Source of the DNA: an uncultured Acetatifactor sp.
GTDB taxonomy: Bacteria > Bacillota > Clostridia > Lachnospirales > Lachnospiraceae
Assembly (NCBI GenBank): GCA_947630715.1
Contig: CANRIP010000022.1
Location: 1 to 49,387 of the forward strand
Direction: 5' to 3'
Length of the DNA stretch: 49,387 bases
Part shown: positions 1 to 7,988 of the stretch, piece by piece
How positions within the stretch are numbered: position 1 is the stretch's first letter
How the letters are laid out: each line of letters starts with the position of its first letter
Made by a program: the position numbers and the translations under genes
The notes under the pieces: model-generated
Database searches by the model: none
What the model was told of the DNA's origin: nothing
Seen by the model: only the letters and a program-made list of their open reading frames with translations

Positions 1-18
1 TTTCCAGAGGTAAGTTTA

Positions 19-51
19 CCACACTTGAGACATTTTCTCTTGTGGTTTATT
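19..51. terminator. Weak hairpin with T-rich flank at the left edge
   Basis: CCACA (19-23) pairs with TGTGG (41-45), and GAGA (27-30) with TCTC (36-39), across a small internal loop. TTTATT follows. This could end a gene lying left of the window, but the stem is imperfect and the T tract is interrupted. Confidence 0.3.
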
Positions 52-104
52 AAGACATTATCATAAATGACTTATATGAAGTACCTGGTTTTTCAAATAA
101 AAAC

Positions 105-133
105 TTGACAAACCAGGCAGAAACGGATACACT
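105..133 (+). promoter_or_regulatory. Promoter of the SRP RNA
   Basis: A perfect -35 box TTGACA (105-110) is followed after 17 bases by TACACT (128-133). Transcription should start about 7-8 bases on, which is exactly where the base-paired 5' end of the SRP RNA begins (141). The agreement between promoter and RNA fold supports both calls. Confidence 0.8.
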
Positions 134-140
134 GAAAACG

Positions 141-294
141 CCGTACATTTCTGAGTGCAGCGCGATGATGAAATTCGGTCCTGCGCAATGAGAATCTGTG
201 AACCGTGTCAGGTTGGGAACAAAGCAGCACTAAACAGAACCTTTCATGTGCCGCAGGGTCACCGGGTGGAGTCGCGTTCCTCAGGAGTGTGCGG
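141..294 (+). ncRNA. ffs: Signal recognition particle RNA (4.5S/SRP RNA)
   Basis: The RNA scaffold of the bacterial SRP, which binds Ffh and targets nascent membrane proteins. The domain IV core is present: GTGTCAGG (205-212), a GGAA tetraloop (216-219) and AAGCAGCACTAA (222-233), then CATGTGCCGCAGGG (245-258), which closely resembles my memory of the B. subtilis scRNA. The ends pair: CCGTACA (141-147) with TGTGCGG (288-294), CTGAG (151-155) with CTCAG (280-284), and GCGCGAT (160-166) with GTCGCGT (271-277). The tetraloop is closed by G215-C220, where the common form has C-G, a compensated swap. At about 154 nt it is longer than E. coli 4.5S and shorter than the B. subtilis form. No clear terminator follows before the next gene. 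Confidence 0.93.
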
Positions 295-375
295 TATTTG
301 TATGCACTCTGCCGGGTCGATTCGCCGTCCCCTGCAAAACTGTTTCCCGGATATCCCAGAAAGGACTCCCGGCCC

Positions 376-1293
376 ATGACGCCTGAACAGATTGAAACCA
401 TGATGAGAAACTGCACACTGTGTCCCCGTCAGTGCCACGCAGACCGTCAAAACGGCCAGACCGGGTTTTGCGGACAGACCGCTGTTTTGCGGGCGGCCAG
501 AGCCGCGCTGCATTTCTGGGAGGAACCCTGTCTTACCGGGGATACAGGCTCCGGCGCGGTGTTTTTCTCCGGCTGCAGCTTACAATGTGTTTTCTGCCAG
601 AATCGGGACATTTCTCTCGGCCAGACCGGCAGGGAAATCACCCCCTTAAGACTTGCGGAAATTTTTCTCCATCTGCAGCAACAGGGGGCCGTCAACATCA
701 ACCTGGTAACGGCGGGGCACTTTCTGCCTCAGACTGTCCATGCCCTTGAACTTGCCAAGGCAAAGGGCCTGGTTCTGCCTATCGTCTACAATACCGGAAG
801 CTATGAAGAAGTATCCTCTCTCAAGCTGTTGGACGGGCTGGTGGACATCTATCTGCCGGATCTGAAATTCCGCTCTCAGGAACTTTCCGCCCGGTACAGC
901 GCAGCGCCGGATTATTTTGAAAAAGCCTGCGCCGCCATAGAGGAAATGTACCGCCAGACAGGTCCCGCCGTTATAGATCCGGAAACCGGCCTTTTGAAAC
1001 GGGGACTGATCGTGCGGCATCTGCTCCTTCCGGGGCAGCCAAAGGATTCCAAACAAATTCTCCGCTATCTTCACGATACGTATCATAATACAATTTACAT
1101 CAGCATCCTGAATCAGTATACGCCGTTGAAGGGAAATTCCCTTCCGCCGGAATTAAACCGTACCGTTACCAAAGAAGAATATGACAAGATCCTCTCCTTC
1201 GCGGAGAGGATCGGTATTGAGCAAGGATTTTATCAGCAGGGAGAGACTGCCCTGGAAAGCTTTATTCCTTCTTTTAACTGCGAAGGCGTCTGA
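376..1293 (+). CDS. Radical SAM protein, PflX/PflA-like (COG1313 type)
   Basis: The 305-residue product has the radical SAM cluster motif CSLQCVFC, whose three cysteines bind the 4Fe-4S cluster that cleaves S-adenosylmethionine. An extra cysteine group near the N-terminus (CTLCPRQC) and the motifs YNTGSYE, DIYLPDLKF, VRHLLLPG and QYTP match the PflX family, relatives of pyruvate formate-lyase activating enzyme with no firmly assigned substrate. The frame is open back to 205, but that stretch is SRP RNA, so I place the start at ATG 376 with AAGGA about 10 bases upstream. The gene may be co-transcribed with the SRP RNA. Its stop is one base from the stop of the convergent gene on the other strand. 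Confidence 0.85.
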   Translation: MTPEQIETMMRNCTLCPRQCHADRQNGQTGFCGQTAVLRAARAALHFWEEPCLTGDTGSGAVFFSGCSLQCVFCQNRDISLGQTGREITPLRLAEIFLHLQQQGAVNINLVTAGHFLPQTVHALELAKAKGLVLPIVYNTGSYEEVSSLKLLDGLVDIYLPDLKFRSQELSARYSAAPDYFEKACAAIEEMYRQTGPAVIDPETGLLKRGLIVRHLLLPGQPKDSKQILRYLHDTYHNTIYISILNQYTPLKGNSLPPELNRTVTKEEYDKILSFAERIGIEQGFYQQGETALESFIPSFNCEGV

Positions 1294-1294
1294 A

Positions 1295-2779
1295 TCACAG
1301 CTCCACCTTCATCATATAATAGCCAAAATCCCCGGTTTTTGCCGGCTCCATGGCACACTCAAAGCTTTCAAAGCCAAACATGACCGCCACCTGTTTTTCC
1401 CGGTCATAAAAGTTGCCGGGTACGCCCAGATAATACCGCGCCTCCCCCCGCTGCTCCAGTCTGGCCAGAACCAGATGCCTGTAATTATAATATCCATGCA
1501 GCAGAAAACTGTTGTTAGCCGCACGGTAATATTTGGAAGGAAACAGCACAAAATCAGAAGGGCTCAGGGAAAGATATTCCCTTTCATCGTTAAACGGCCT
1601 GACATGCGGATAAATTGCCGCAAGCTGCCCCCACTTATCCTCATGTATTCTGATCGGTTTTTTCGGCCGTTCCTTTATATCTGCGGACATGACTTCCCCG
1701 TTTTTTGGCGCCTGTTCCCGGGATTCCACCCCGTGACCGGCTATCCGCCCCTGGACATCCGTCTCCCATTCCGAACCGGAAACCGTTTCCCGAATCGATC
1801 CGTTTTTCTCCGGTTCCACTTTATCGGCGGACTGCCTGTCCTCCGCTGTTTCCGTCTCCCCCGGAATATTTGAGCTTTGTTCCCGGGATTCCGTTGCCCG
1901 GGACTTTTCTTCCTGAGACTCTAATGCCCGTGGTTCCGTTGTCCGGGGTTCCGTTGCCGGAATTTTTTCTTCTTTGGACTCTGATGTTCGAGACTCCGTT
2001 GTCCGAGGTTCCGTTGCCGAAACTTTTTCTTCCCTGGACTCTGATGTCCGGGACTCCGTTGTCCGGGATTCCGTTGCCCGGGGCTTTTCTTCCTGAGACT
2101 CTAATGCCCGTGGTTCCGTTGTCCGGGGTTCTGTTGCCTGGATTTTTTCTTCCCTGGACTCTGATGTTCGAGACTTCATTGTCCGGGGTTCCGTTGCCGG
2201 AATTTTTTCTTCTTTGGACTCTGATGTTCGAGACTCCGTTGTCCGAGGTTCCGTTGCCGAAACTTTTTCTTCCCTGGACTCTGATGTCCGGGACTCCGTT
2301 GTCCGGGGTTCCGTTGCCTGGATTTTTTCTTCTCCGGGCTCTGTTGTCCGAGACTCCGTTGTCCGAGACTCCATTGTCTGGGGCGTCCGGGCCGCAGGCG
2401 TTTCCGCCGGAATCCCTGTAACAGTAACCGGCTTGACGCCGAAAGCGCAGCGTATTTCCCGGTTTCCCCCCAGAAGAACCCGCACCGCCCGGATGGGTGT
2501 GTCACCAGCATCCGGCCTGTCTGAGAATCCGCTTACGGCAAAAGATGTCCGAAAGCAGCCGTTCCCTTCTTCCAGCAGAATCTGTCCCAGATTTTTTTCC
2601 GTATCTTCGCTTACCACAACCACATCTCTGGCGAAGGAATCCGTAGGATGCAGGCCCCTGACGTTCATTTCCAGCCGGAAGGCATTCCCCCGTTTCTCCA
2701 GTTTTAAAAACCCGCACCCCTTAATTTTTTCTCCCCGTTCAAAATAGTCCAGATACCCAATCTTTCTTTCCAAAATCAT
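1295..2779 (-). CDS. DUF6128-like protein with an internal 20-residue tandem repeat
   Basis: This 494-residue protein has three parts. Residues 1 to about 130 form a globular domain starting MILERKIGYLDYFERGEK. About residues 135-300 are Thr/Glu/Ser/Arg-rich repeats of the type EPRTTESRTSESREEK with a 20-residue period. About residues 390-494 form a conserved C-terminal domain (NNSFLLHGYYNYRHLV, YYLGVPGNFYDREKQVAVMFGF, DFGYYMMKVEL) that I recognise as DUF6128, common in Lachnospiraceae. The function is unknown. The frame is open to 2884, but ATG 2779 has a G-rich ribosome site (GGGGGTG) and begins the conserved domain. No signal peptide or membrane segment is visible. The repeat region is probably disordered and variable in length. 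Confidence 0.8.
   Translation of the reverse strand: MILERKIGYLDYFERGEKIKGCGFLKLEKRGNAFRLEMNVRGLHPTDSFARDVVVVSEDTEKNLGQILLEEGNGCFRTSFAVSGFSDRPDAGDTPIRAVRVLLGGNREIRCAFGVKPVTVTGIPAETPAARTPQTMESRTTESRTTEPGEEKIQATEPRTTESRTSESREEKVSATEPRTTESRTSESKEEKIPATEPRTMKSRTSESREEKIQATEPRTTEPRALESQEEKPRATESRTTESRTSESREEKVSATEPRTTESRTSESKEEKIPATEPRTTEPRALESQEEKSRATESREQSSNIPGETETAEDRQSADKVEPEKNGSIRETVSGSEWETDVQGRIAGHGVESREQAPKNGEVMSADIKERPKKPIRIHEDKWGQLAAIYPHVRPFNDEREYLSLSPSDFVLFPSKYYRAANNSFLLHGYYNYRHLVLARLEQRGEARYYLGVPGNFYDREKQVAVMFGFESFECAMEPAKTGDFGYYMMKVEL
1897..2385 (-). repeat. 60-bp tandem repeats inside the DUF6128-like gene
   Basis: About eight units of 60 bp run head to tail, in phase with the reading frame (20 residues per unit). 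Units differ by point changes, alternating endings such as KVSA, KIPA, KIQA and SRA before TEPRTTE or TESRTTE. Some neighbouring pairs are almost identical at the DNA level (for example around 1960-2040 and 2200-2280), which suggests copy-number change by slippage or recombination. Confidence 0.9.
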
Positions 2780-2915
2780 AAAAACACCCCCGAAATCCTT
2801 ACGGCCCAGAACCGCCGGGCAGGGAACGGGCCGCTTTCGCAGATCCCTTCCCCGCCGCCGTCCGGCTAACACCGTATAGTCCAATATATTCCGGGGGTTG
2901 TCTTAAGATTCCTTG

Positions 2916-4001
2916 TCAATCCAGATTGTCCAGATATTTCATGTAATTGACCACCATGAGCGCGATTTTAAACGTCAGAGCATCGTCAAAGCAGCGCAGA
3001 TCCAGGCCGGTGCTTTTCTGTATCTTTTCAATTCGATACACCAGCGTATTCCTGTGTACAAACAACTGCCTCGACGTCTCGGACACATTCAGGTTATTGG
3101 CAAAAAATCTGTTAATGGTATTCAGGGTTTCTTCGTCCAGATCGCTGGGAACGTTATCGCCAAAGATCTCCTCTATGAAAATCCTGCACAGATTGGCCGG
3201 AAGCTGATAAATCAGCCGGCCTATCCCCAGAGCGCTGTATGCGGCCACATTCTTTTCAGCGTAAAAAATCTTTCCCACATCCAGCGCCAGTTTCGCCTCC
3301 TTATAGGACTTTGAGACGTCTTTTAATTCCTGCACCACCGTCCCGAAGGACACTCTGACGTTGAGCATCGCCTCGCTGTTCATCAGGGATACGATAGTCT
3401 CCGCAATCTCCATCATATCCTCCAACTGCGCGCCCGCATCCAGAGTCTTGATCAGAATCACGCTGCTTTCATCCACAGCCGTGATGTAATCGCCCGCCTG
3501 AGCGGAAAACATGCCCTTTAACAGCTCCGTCACGATTCCGTCTTTCTCCAGCTTGGTTTCCACCAGAAAAACCGCCCTCGGCGCGTTGACTTCAATATGC
3601 AGTTTTTTGGCCCTGTTATAAATATCCACTAAAAGCAGATTATCCAGCAGCAGATTCTGAAAGAAATTATTCCGGTCGAATCTCTCCTTATAGGCGATGG
3701 CAAGATTCTGAAGCTGACAGACAGCGATCTTACCCACCATATACGCGTCCTCGCCCTTTCCCTTTGCCACCAGCACATACATCAGCTCGCCGTCATCCAG
3801 AATCTTCAGCAGATGGTATGCCCCGATCACCTGGCTGTCGGCGGGAGAAACCGCAAAACCGCTGATCAGGCCCGCGTCAATATCCGTCTGATCCGTTGTG
3901 GCTGCGATCAGCCCGCCCGACAGATCGTACACACACAGATCCACTTTGGTGATGGCTTTCAGCTCGTCAATACTGGTTTGAATGGTCTGACTCGTTATCA
4001 T
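2916..4001 (-). CDS. PucR/CdaR-type transcriptional regulator
   Basis: The 361-residue protein has an N-terminal sensory region, a central region resembling the degenerate GGDEF-like CdaR segment (VSFGTVVQELKDVSKSYKEAKLAL), and a C-terminal helix-turn-helix (LNVSETSRQLFVHRNTLVYRIEKI). This layout matches CdaR/PucR regulators, which in known cases control uptake or use of small metabolites such as sugar diacids; the ligand here is unknown. A frame extends upstream, but GGAG lies six bases before ATG 4001, inside a possible earlier ATG at 4013, so 4001 is preferred. It lies downstream of the sugar-ABC ATPase gene and is separated from it by a strong terminator, so it probably has its own promoter. 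Confidence 0.82.
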   Translation of the reverse strand: MITSQTIQTSIDELKAITKVDLCVYDLSGGLIAATTDQTDIDAGLISGFAVSPADSQVIGAYHLLKILDDGELMYVLVAKGKGEDAYMVGKIAVCQLQNLAIAYKERFDRNNFFQNLLLDNLLLVDIYNRAKKLHIEVNAPRAVFLVETKLEKDGIVTELLKGMFSAQAGDYITAVDESSVILIKTLDAGAQLEDMMEIAETIVSLMNSEAMLNVRVSFGTVVQELKDVSKSYKEAKLALDVGKIFYAEKNVAAYSALGIGRLIYQLPANLCRIFIEEIFGDNVPSDLDEETLNTINRFFANNLNVSETSRQLFVHRNTLVYRIEKIQKSTGLDLRCFDDALTFKIALMVVNYMKYLDNLD

Positions 4002-4041
4002 TTTATTCTCCATTCCGGAGCGTTTACGCGACAGGGCGACG

Positions 4042-4119
4042 CGAATCTCAAATTCGGGTCTGCCATCAGGGGAATTTGTGACGCTCCCGCACAAATTCTC
4101 AAACGAATAAGATTCGTTT
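4042..4119 (-). promoter_or_regulatory. Cluster of three inverted repeats upstream of the PucR-type gene
   Basis: Three perfect inverted repeats lie in a row: CGAAT/ATTCG (about 4042-4056), GAATTTGTG (4072-4080) with CACAAATTC (4090-4098), and AAACGAAT (4101-4108) with ATTCGTTT (4112-4119). They could be operator sites or leader hairpins of the regulator gene. No strong promoter was identified between them and the terminator at 4232. Confidence 0.5.
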
Positions 4120-4231
4120 TGCCACCCGGCCTTTCGTTTTGATCTCTGTCCGGTCTGAACCCGGATCCGTCCCTTTCCCGCACAGAAAAACCGAAGGGAA
4201 ATTTCTTCCCGAAAAGAAAACCCCATTTCAG

Positions 4232-4261
4232 ATAAAAAGGGGGTGCTGTCACCAGCACCCC
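4232..4261 (-). terminator. Rho-independent terminator after the sugar-ABC ATPase gene
   Basis: On the minus strand GGGGTGCTG pairs with CAGCACCCC around a TGA-type loop, and the stem is followed by CTTTTTA. It sits 24 bases past the stop codon of the ATPase gene. Confidence 0.9.
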
Positions 4262-4285
4262 TTCTCATCACTATCACTACGGTAA

Positions 4286-5398
4286 CTAATTCGTGATAAT
4301 CTGCTCCGTCTCTTTGTCAAACACATGGATCTTCTCAACGTCGAACGCAAATTTGATTACGTCGCCGGGTCTTGCAGTGGTACGGGAATCCACTCTCGCG
4401 GTGATCGGGAACTCCTCCAGATCAAAGTACAGATAAACTTCCGCGCCAAGCAGCTCATACACCTTGACGGTAGAATCAAATACGCTCTGAGGAGAGCTTT
4501 CAATAAAGGTCTGAGAATCATACACATCCTCAGGACGAATTCCGAAGGTTACGACTTTTCCGTCATAGCCGCCGTCGATCAGTTTCTTGGATTTCGCCTC
4601 AGGCAGAGGAATGCTGTGGCCGGCAATTTCCAGATTTGCCACATTGCCCGTCACTTTAACGGTTGCATCCAGGAAGTTCATCTGAGGAGATCCCATAAAT
4701 CCTGCCACGAACAGGTTGCAGGGCTTCTCATACAGATTCTGAGGGGTATCCACCTGCTGGATCACGCCGTCCTTCATAACGACGATTCTGGTACCCAGCG
4801 TCATAGCCTCGGTCTGGTCATGGGTTACATAGATGATGGTGGTGCCCAGTCTCTGATGCAGCTTAGCGATCTCAATTCTCATCTGCACACGCAGCTTTGC
4901 ATCCAGGTTGGACAGAGGCTCATCCATCAGGAATACCTTGGGGTTACGCACAATAGCACGGCCCATGGCAACACGCTGTCTCTGACCACCGGACAAAGCC
5001 TTGGGCTTACGATCCAGGAGAGGAGTCAGGTCAAGGATTTTGGCTGCCTCCTTAACCATCTTGTCGATCTGATCCTTGGGAACCTTCCTCAGTTTCAGAC
5101 CAAACGCCATATTATCATACACGGACATGTGAGGATACAGAGCGTAGTTCTGGAATACCATGGCGATATCTCTGTCCTTGGGCTCCACATCGTTCACAAC
5201 CCTGTCACCGATCTTCAACTCACCGGAGGTAATGTCCTCCAGACCCGCGATCATACGAAGGGTGGTAGATTTTCCGCATCCGGAAGGTCCAACGAAGATG
5301 ATGAACTCCTGATCCTTGATGTCAAGGTTAAAGTTCTTAACCGCCTCAAATCCGTTGGGATACACCTTGGTGACGTTTGTCAAAGTTAAGCTTGCCAT
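4286..5398 (-). CDS. ugpC: ABC sugar-importer ATPase, UgpC/MsmK family
   Basis: This 370-residue ATPase energises carbohydrate ABC importers from the cytoplasmic side. It has Walker A (GPSGCGKS, about 37-44), the signature LSGGQ (135-139), Walker B (VFLMDEP, about 155-161), an H-loop (YVTHDQ), and a C-terminal TOBE/OB regulatory domain with FGIRPEDV. Length and motifs fit the MsmK/UgpC group, in which one ATPase often serves several sugar transporters. That fits the absence here of permease and binding-protein genes. ATG 5398 has AAAGGAG about ten bases upstream; an in-frame TTG two codons earlier is an alternative. A strong terminator ends the gene. Confidence 0.95.
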   Translation of the reverse strand: MASLTLTNVTKVYPNGFEAVKNFNLDIKDQEFIIFVGPSGCGKSTTLRMIAGLEDITSGELKIGDRVVNDVEPKDRDIAMVFQNYALYPHMSVYDNMAFGLKLRKVPKDQIDKMVKEAAKILDLTPLLDRKPKALSGGQRQRVAMGRAIVRNPKVFLMDEPLSNLDAKLRVQMRIEIAKLHQRLGTTIIYVTHDQTEAMTLGTRIVVMKDGVIQQVDTPQNLYEKPCNLFVAGFMGSPQMNFLDATVKVTGNVANLEIAGHSIPLPEAKSKKLIDGGYDGKVVTFGIRPEDVYDSQTFIESSPQSVFDSTVKVYELLGAEVYLYFDLEEFPITARVDSRTTARPGDVIKFAFDVEKIHVFDKETEQIITN

Positions 5399-5623
5399 AA
5401 ACAATTAACTCCTTTCTGTATATGCTTTCTGGTCTTTATGAAACAGGCTCATCCATCAAATATCATATTCAGTATAGCGAAAACCCGTTTTGAATACCAT
5501 ACCACTATTTCACAAATATTTTAAAGCAGATTGTATGAATTGCTTATATTCTTAATGAAATTTAACCAATCCTGTCATTTTGCATAAAACTGCGGCCTTT
5601 CGTTCAGCAAAAATACACAACGA
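5399..5623 (-). other. AT-rich intergenic region before the ATPase gene
   Basis: This 225-bp stretch separates yesL from the ATPase gene. It holds a TATACT-like -10 box on the minus strand (5471-5476) without a good -35 partner. I see no hairpin terminator for yesL and no additional gene. Confidence 0.4.
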
Positions 5624-6346
5624 TCAATGGTCGGAAGGCGTATTATCCCGCAGCGTTTCATCCAGTTCATCCCGAAAAATCCTCTCGTCCTCCCCCTCCG
5701 TCCGGGCGTTTTCCTCTTTGGGCTGCTCCTCCAGAATCCGATCCTCCAGGCTCTTAAAAAGCTTGTTGTTCATTTTCGCCGCCACCCAGGCGGGAACGGA
5801 AAAGCCGAACAGCAGCACAATCGGAATCACCTGATAGACAAACAGAAACAAAAGCACAGGGATTAAGTACACCACAATCATCAGAAGGGTCTTGGGGAAC
5901 TGCATAATGCTGATCAGCAGCGCGTTTTTCAACGTGCCCCGGATGGTGTTGCGGAACCGTGCCAAAACGGGAAACACATACAAAAAGTCGAAAAGCAGCA
6001 GAATCCCCACGATGGTCACCGCCGCGTTCAGCACCACGCCGTATTTCCCTTCCGCGGAGCTTAAGATGAACAAATCCCCGCCCAGCACAAGACCCAGCGC
6101 CAGAAACAGCAGCCAGATCAGCGTCCCCTGCTTGAAATTTTCCCGGAAAGACTGAAAGAAACTGCGGGCGATGTAGCATTCCTCGTTCCTGACAATCTTA
6201 AGCGCCACATAGTGCATGGCGGTCAGCGCCGGCCCCACCGTGATAATGGGAACGCATAAAAGCAGCGTCAGAAGATTCAGCCACATCAGGTCCGCCAGCT
6301 TGCTCAATGCCTGCATCAGCGGGCTGTCGATATCCAAAAATTTCAT
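5624..6346 (-). CDS. yesL: YesL family membrane protein (DUF624)
   Basis: The 240-residue integral membrane protein has about five hydrophobic segments (for example LNLLTLLLCVPIITVGPALTAMHY, LIWLLFLALGLVLGG, LLMIVVYLIPVLLFLFVYQ) and an acidic C-terminal tail after residue 205. The N-terminal pattern with GPALTAM and the overall size match the YesL/DUF624 family, often found beside sugar ABC transporter genes in Firmicutes. Its molecular function is unknown. GAGGG precedes ATG 6346 by a few bases. It is the last gene of a likely operon with the acetyltransferase and hydrolase genes, 42 bp behind the former. Confidence 0.85.
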   Translation of the reverse strand: MKFLDIDSPLMQALSKLADLMWLNLLTLLLCVPIITVGPALTAMHYVALKIVRNEECYIARSFFQSFRENFKQGTLIWLLFLALGLVLGGDLFILSSAEGKYGVVLNAAVTIVGILLLFDFLYVFPVLARFRNTIRGTLKNALLISIMQFPKTLLMIVVYLIPVLLFLFVYQVIPIVLLFGFSVPAWVAAKMNNKLFKSLEDRILEEQPKEENARTEGEDERIFRDELDETLRDNTPSDH

Positions 6347-6388
6347 GTTCCCTCACATTCTGCCGCCCGGGCGGCCCAAAGCGTTCTG

Positions 6389-6871
6389 CTACAACATTTT
6401 CATCATGGCGGTCACCCGTATGCCGGAGCGTTCTTCCTCGGGTTTCACCACGCGGAATCCAAGCTTTCGATAAAAATCCACGGCGTAAGGAGCCGCCTTC
6501 AGAGACATGTAACACTCCCCCATCTCCTCCCTCAAATAATCGCAGAGACGGGCAAGGATAGCGCTGCCTACGCCCATGCGGTGGTAGGCGCCGTCCACAA
6601 ATAACAAAGACAGGTGGTTTTTATTCCGCAGCGACCCCGCGCCGACGATACTCCCCTGCGCCAGAGCCACCATCATCTGGTATTCCCCCCGCAGGAAAGC
6701 CAGATACAGGTCTTTATCCGTGATAAAATCGTAAAAGTTCTGAATTCCTTCCCGGGTGTAATCCTTTCCGTCAAATTCCAGAAAGGTGCGCCAGATCATC
6801 CCCATAGCCGGGGCCCATTCGTTCTCTCTGGCCCACCTGACTTCATAAGGCATAACGCCAGTCCTCTCCAT
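6389..6871 (-). CDS. GNAT family N-acetyltransferase
   Basis: The 160-residue protein has the GNAT acetyl-CoA-binding signature around HRMGVGSAILARLCDYLRE and the late motif YAVDFYRKLGFRVV, typical of this superfamily. The acceptor cannot be told from sequence. The start at ATG 6871 has AGGAG five bases upstream, and this ribosome site lies within the last codons of the hydrolase gene, whose stop is two bases before the ATG, so the two are probably translationally coupled. A second in-frame ATG at 6853 also has a purine-rich site and cannot be excluded. Confidence 0.85.
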   Translation of the reverse strand: MERTGVMPYEVRWARENEWAPAMGMIWRTFLEFDGKDYTREGIQNFYDFITDKDLYLAFLRGEYQMMVALAQGSIVGAGSLRNKNHLSLLFVDGAYHRMGVGSAILARLCDYLREEMGECYMSLKAAPYAVDFYRKLGFRVVKPEEERSGIRVTAMMKML

Positions 6872-6873
6872 CG

Positions 6874-7827
6874 TTACTCCTGCGTTGTTTTTTGCAGCAC
6901 CGTCTCCTCAAGCCAGTGATAAATGTCCTGAGCAACCTCTTCCCGGTTGAGTTCATTGAGGATTTCGTGTCTGCCGTCCTCATACAGTTTCATCTGAAGA
7001 TTCTCCAGCCCGGCCGCCCTCAGGGAATCATAGGTTCTGCGCACTCCCCTGCCGTAATCGCCCACCGGATCCGACGCTCCGGAAACCAGCAGCACAGGAA
7101 TTTTTTTCGGAATCCTCTCCAGATTTTCCGGCTGGTAAAGCCGGGAGATCAGTTCAAACAGCGTGGCGAAACCGTTCACGGTAAACGTAAAGCCGCAGAG
7201 AGGGTCCGCCACATATCGATCCACCCGCTCCGCATCCCGGGACAGCCAGTCAAATTTCGTCCTCGGCTGGGAGATCGCGGAATTGTACTTTCCGAAAGCC
7301 AGGCGGTCGATCAGCTCGCTGACGTGCCTGGGCCCCAGGAAAATCCCCTGAAGACCGGCCACAGCCTTGGAAATGGAAACCAGCCTTTTCCCGGGCATAC
7401 CCGTCCCCATCAGAATCGCGCCGGTAATGCCCGTTCCATAGCGGAACAGATAATTGCGGGTGATAAACGAGCCCATACTGTGCCCCAGAATGACATAGGG
7501 CACGTTGGGAAACATCTCCTGGGTGGCCTTTTTCAGCCTGTGGACGTCGCGCACCAGAACCGTGGCCGGATCCTGTTCGCAGAAATACCCCAGCTTTCCG
7601 TCCTTATCCACGGACTTGCCGTGTCCCATATGATCTTCGCCTGTGACCACAATTCCCCGGGATGTGAGATACTCCGCAAATTCCTCATAACGCCCTATGT
7701 GTTCCGCCATCCCATGTACAATCTGCACCACGCCGCGGATCTCGTCTTCCCCGTCCGGCGTGTAGCGCACCGCATGCAGCTTGCTGACTCCATCCCTGGA
7801 GTCATAGTAAAATTCTTCCTTTACCAT
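6874..7827 (-). CDS. Alpha/beta hydrolase, monoacylglycerol lipase-like (serine aminopeptidase S33 fold)
   Basis: The 317-residue protein carries the nucleophile elbow GHSMG with Ser117, a likely acid in SGASDPVGD (about residue 258) and a likely catalytic histidine in DGRHEILNE (about residue 290). The motifs VVQIVHGMAEH and GEDHMGHGKS are typical of PldB/monoglyceride-lipase-like enzymes, which cleave carboxylic esters such as lysophospholipids or monoacylglycerols. No signal peptide is seen, so it is probably cytoplasmic. GAGGTG lies four bases before ATG 7827, and a promoter is predicted about 90 bp upstream. It heads a three-gene set with the acetyltransferase and yesL. Confidence 0.88.
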   Translation of the reverse strand: MVKEEFYYDSRDGVSKLHAVRYTPDGEDEIRGVVQIVHGMAEHIGRYEEFAEYLTSRGIVVTGEDHMGHGKSVDKDGKLGYFCEQDPATVLVRDVHRLKKATQEMFPNVPYVILGHSMGSFITRNYLFRYGTGITGAILMGTGMPGKRLVSISKAVAGLQGIFLGPRHVSELIDRLAFGKYNSAISQPRTKFDWLSRDAERVDRYVADPLCGFTFTVNGFATLFELISRLYQPENLERIPKKIPVLLVSGASDPVGDYGRGVRRTYDSLRAAGLENLQMKLYEDGRHEILNELNREEVAQDIYHWLEETVLQKTTQE

Positions 7828-7913
7828 GTTTCACCTCATTTTGCCCATATGGCGCTGCCCCTCATGTCTGTCTGTAAACCCTGCATAAAACGGGGCGATT
7901 CATGTTATATAGC

Positions 7914-7942
7914 AGTATAACTCATCCCGGGAATTTTTTTAA
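7914..7942 (-). promoter_or_regulatory. Promoter of the hydrolase-acetyltransferase-yesL operon
   Basis: On the minus strand TTAAAA (7942-7937) is followed after 17 bases by TATACT (7919-7914). It lies between the end of metG and the hydrolase start. Confidence 0.6.
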
Positions 7943-7988
7943 GCCCTTTTTACAAATTTTATAAAGTCTTTATAGGACCCAGAGCGGA

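Noticed and set aside
262..277. GGGTGGAGTCGCG looked like a T-box antiterminator core upstream of the radical-SAM gene
   Set aside because: The core TGGNACC pattern is not complete, and the segment pairs perfectly as the 3' strand of an SRP RNA helix, with the domain IV motif upstream.
205..375. N-terminal extension of the radical-SAM reading frame
   Set aside because: This stretch is SRP RNA and its 3' flank; the conserved protein begins near ATG 376, which has its own ribosome site.
1897..2385. Possible CRISPR array
   Set aside because: The units are contiguous 60-bp coding repeats without unique spacers; no cas genes are near.
1705..2421. Long plus-strand frame with PLPGFFLPWTLM-type repeats
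   Set aside because: It is the opposite-strand reading of the 60-bp repeats in the DUF6128-like gene; periodic repeats keep several frames open.
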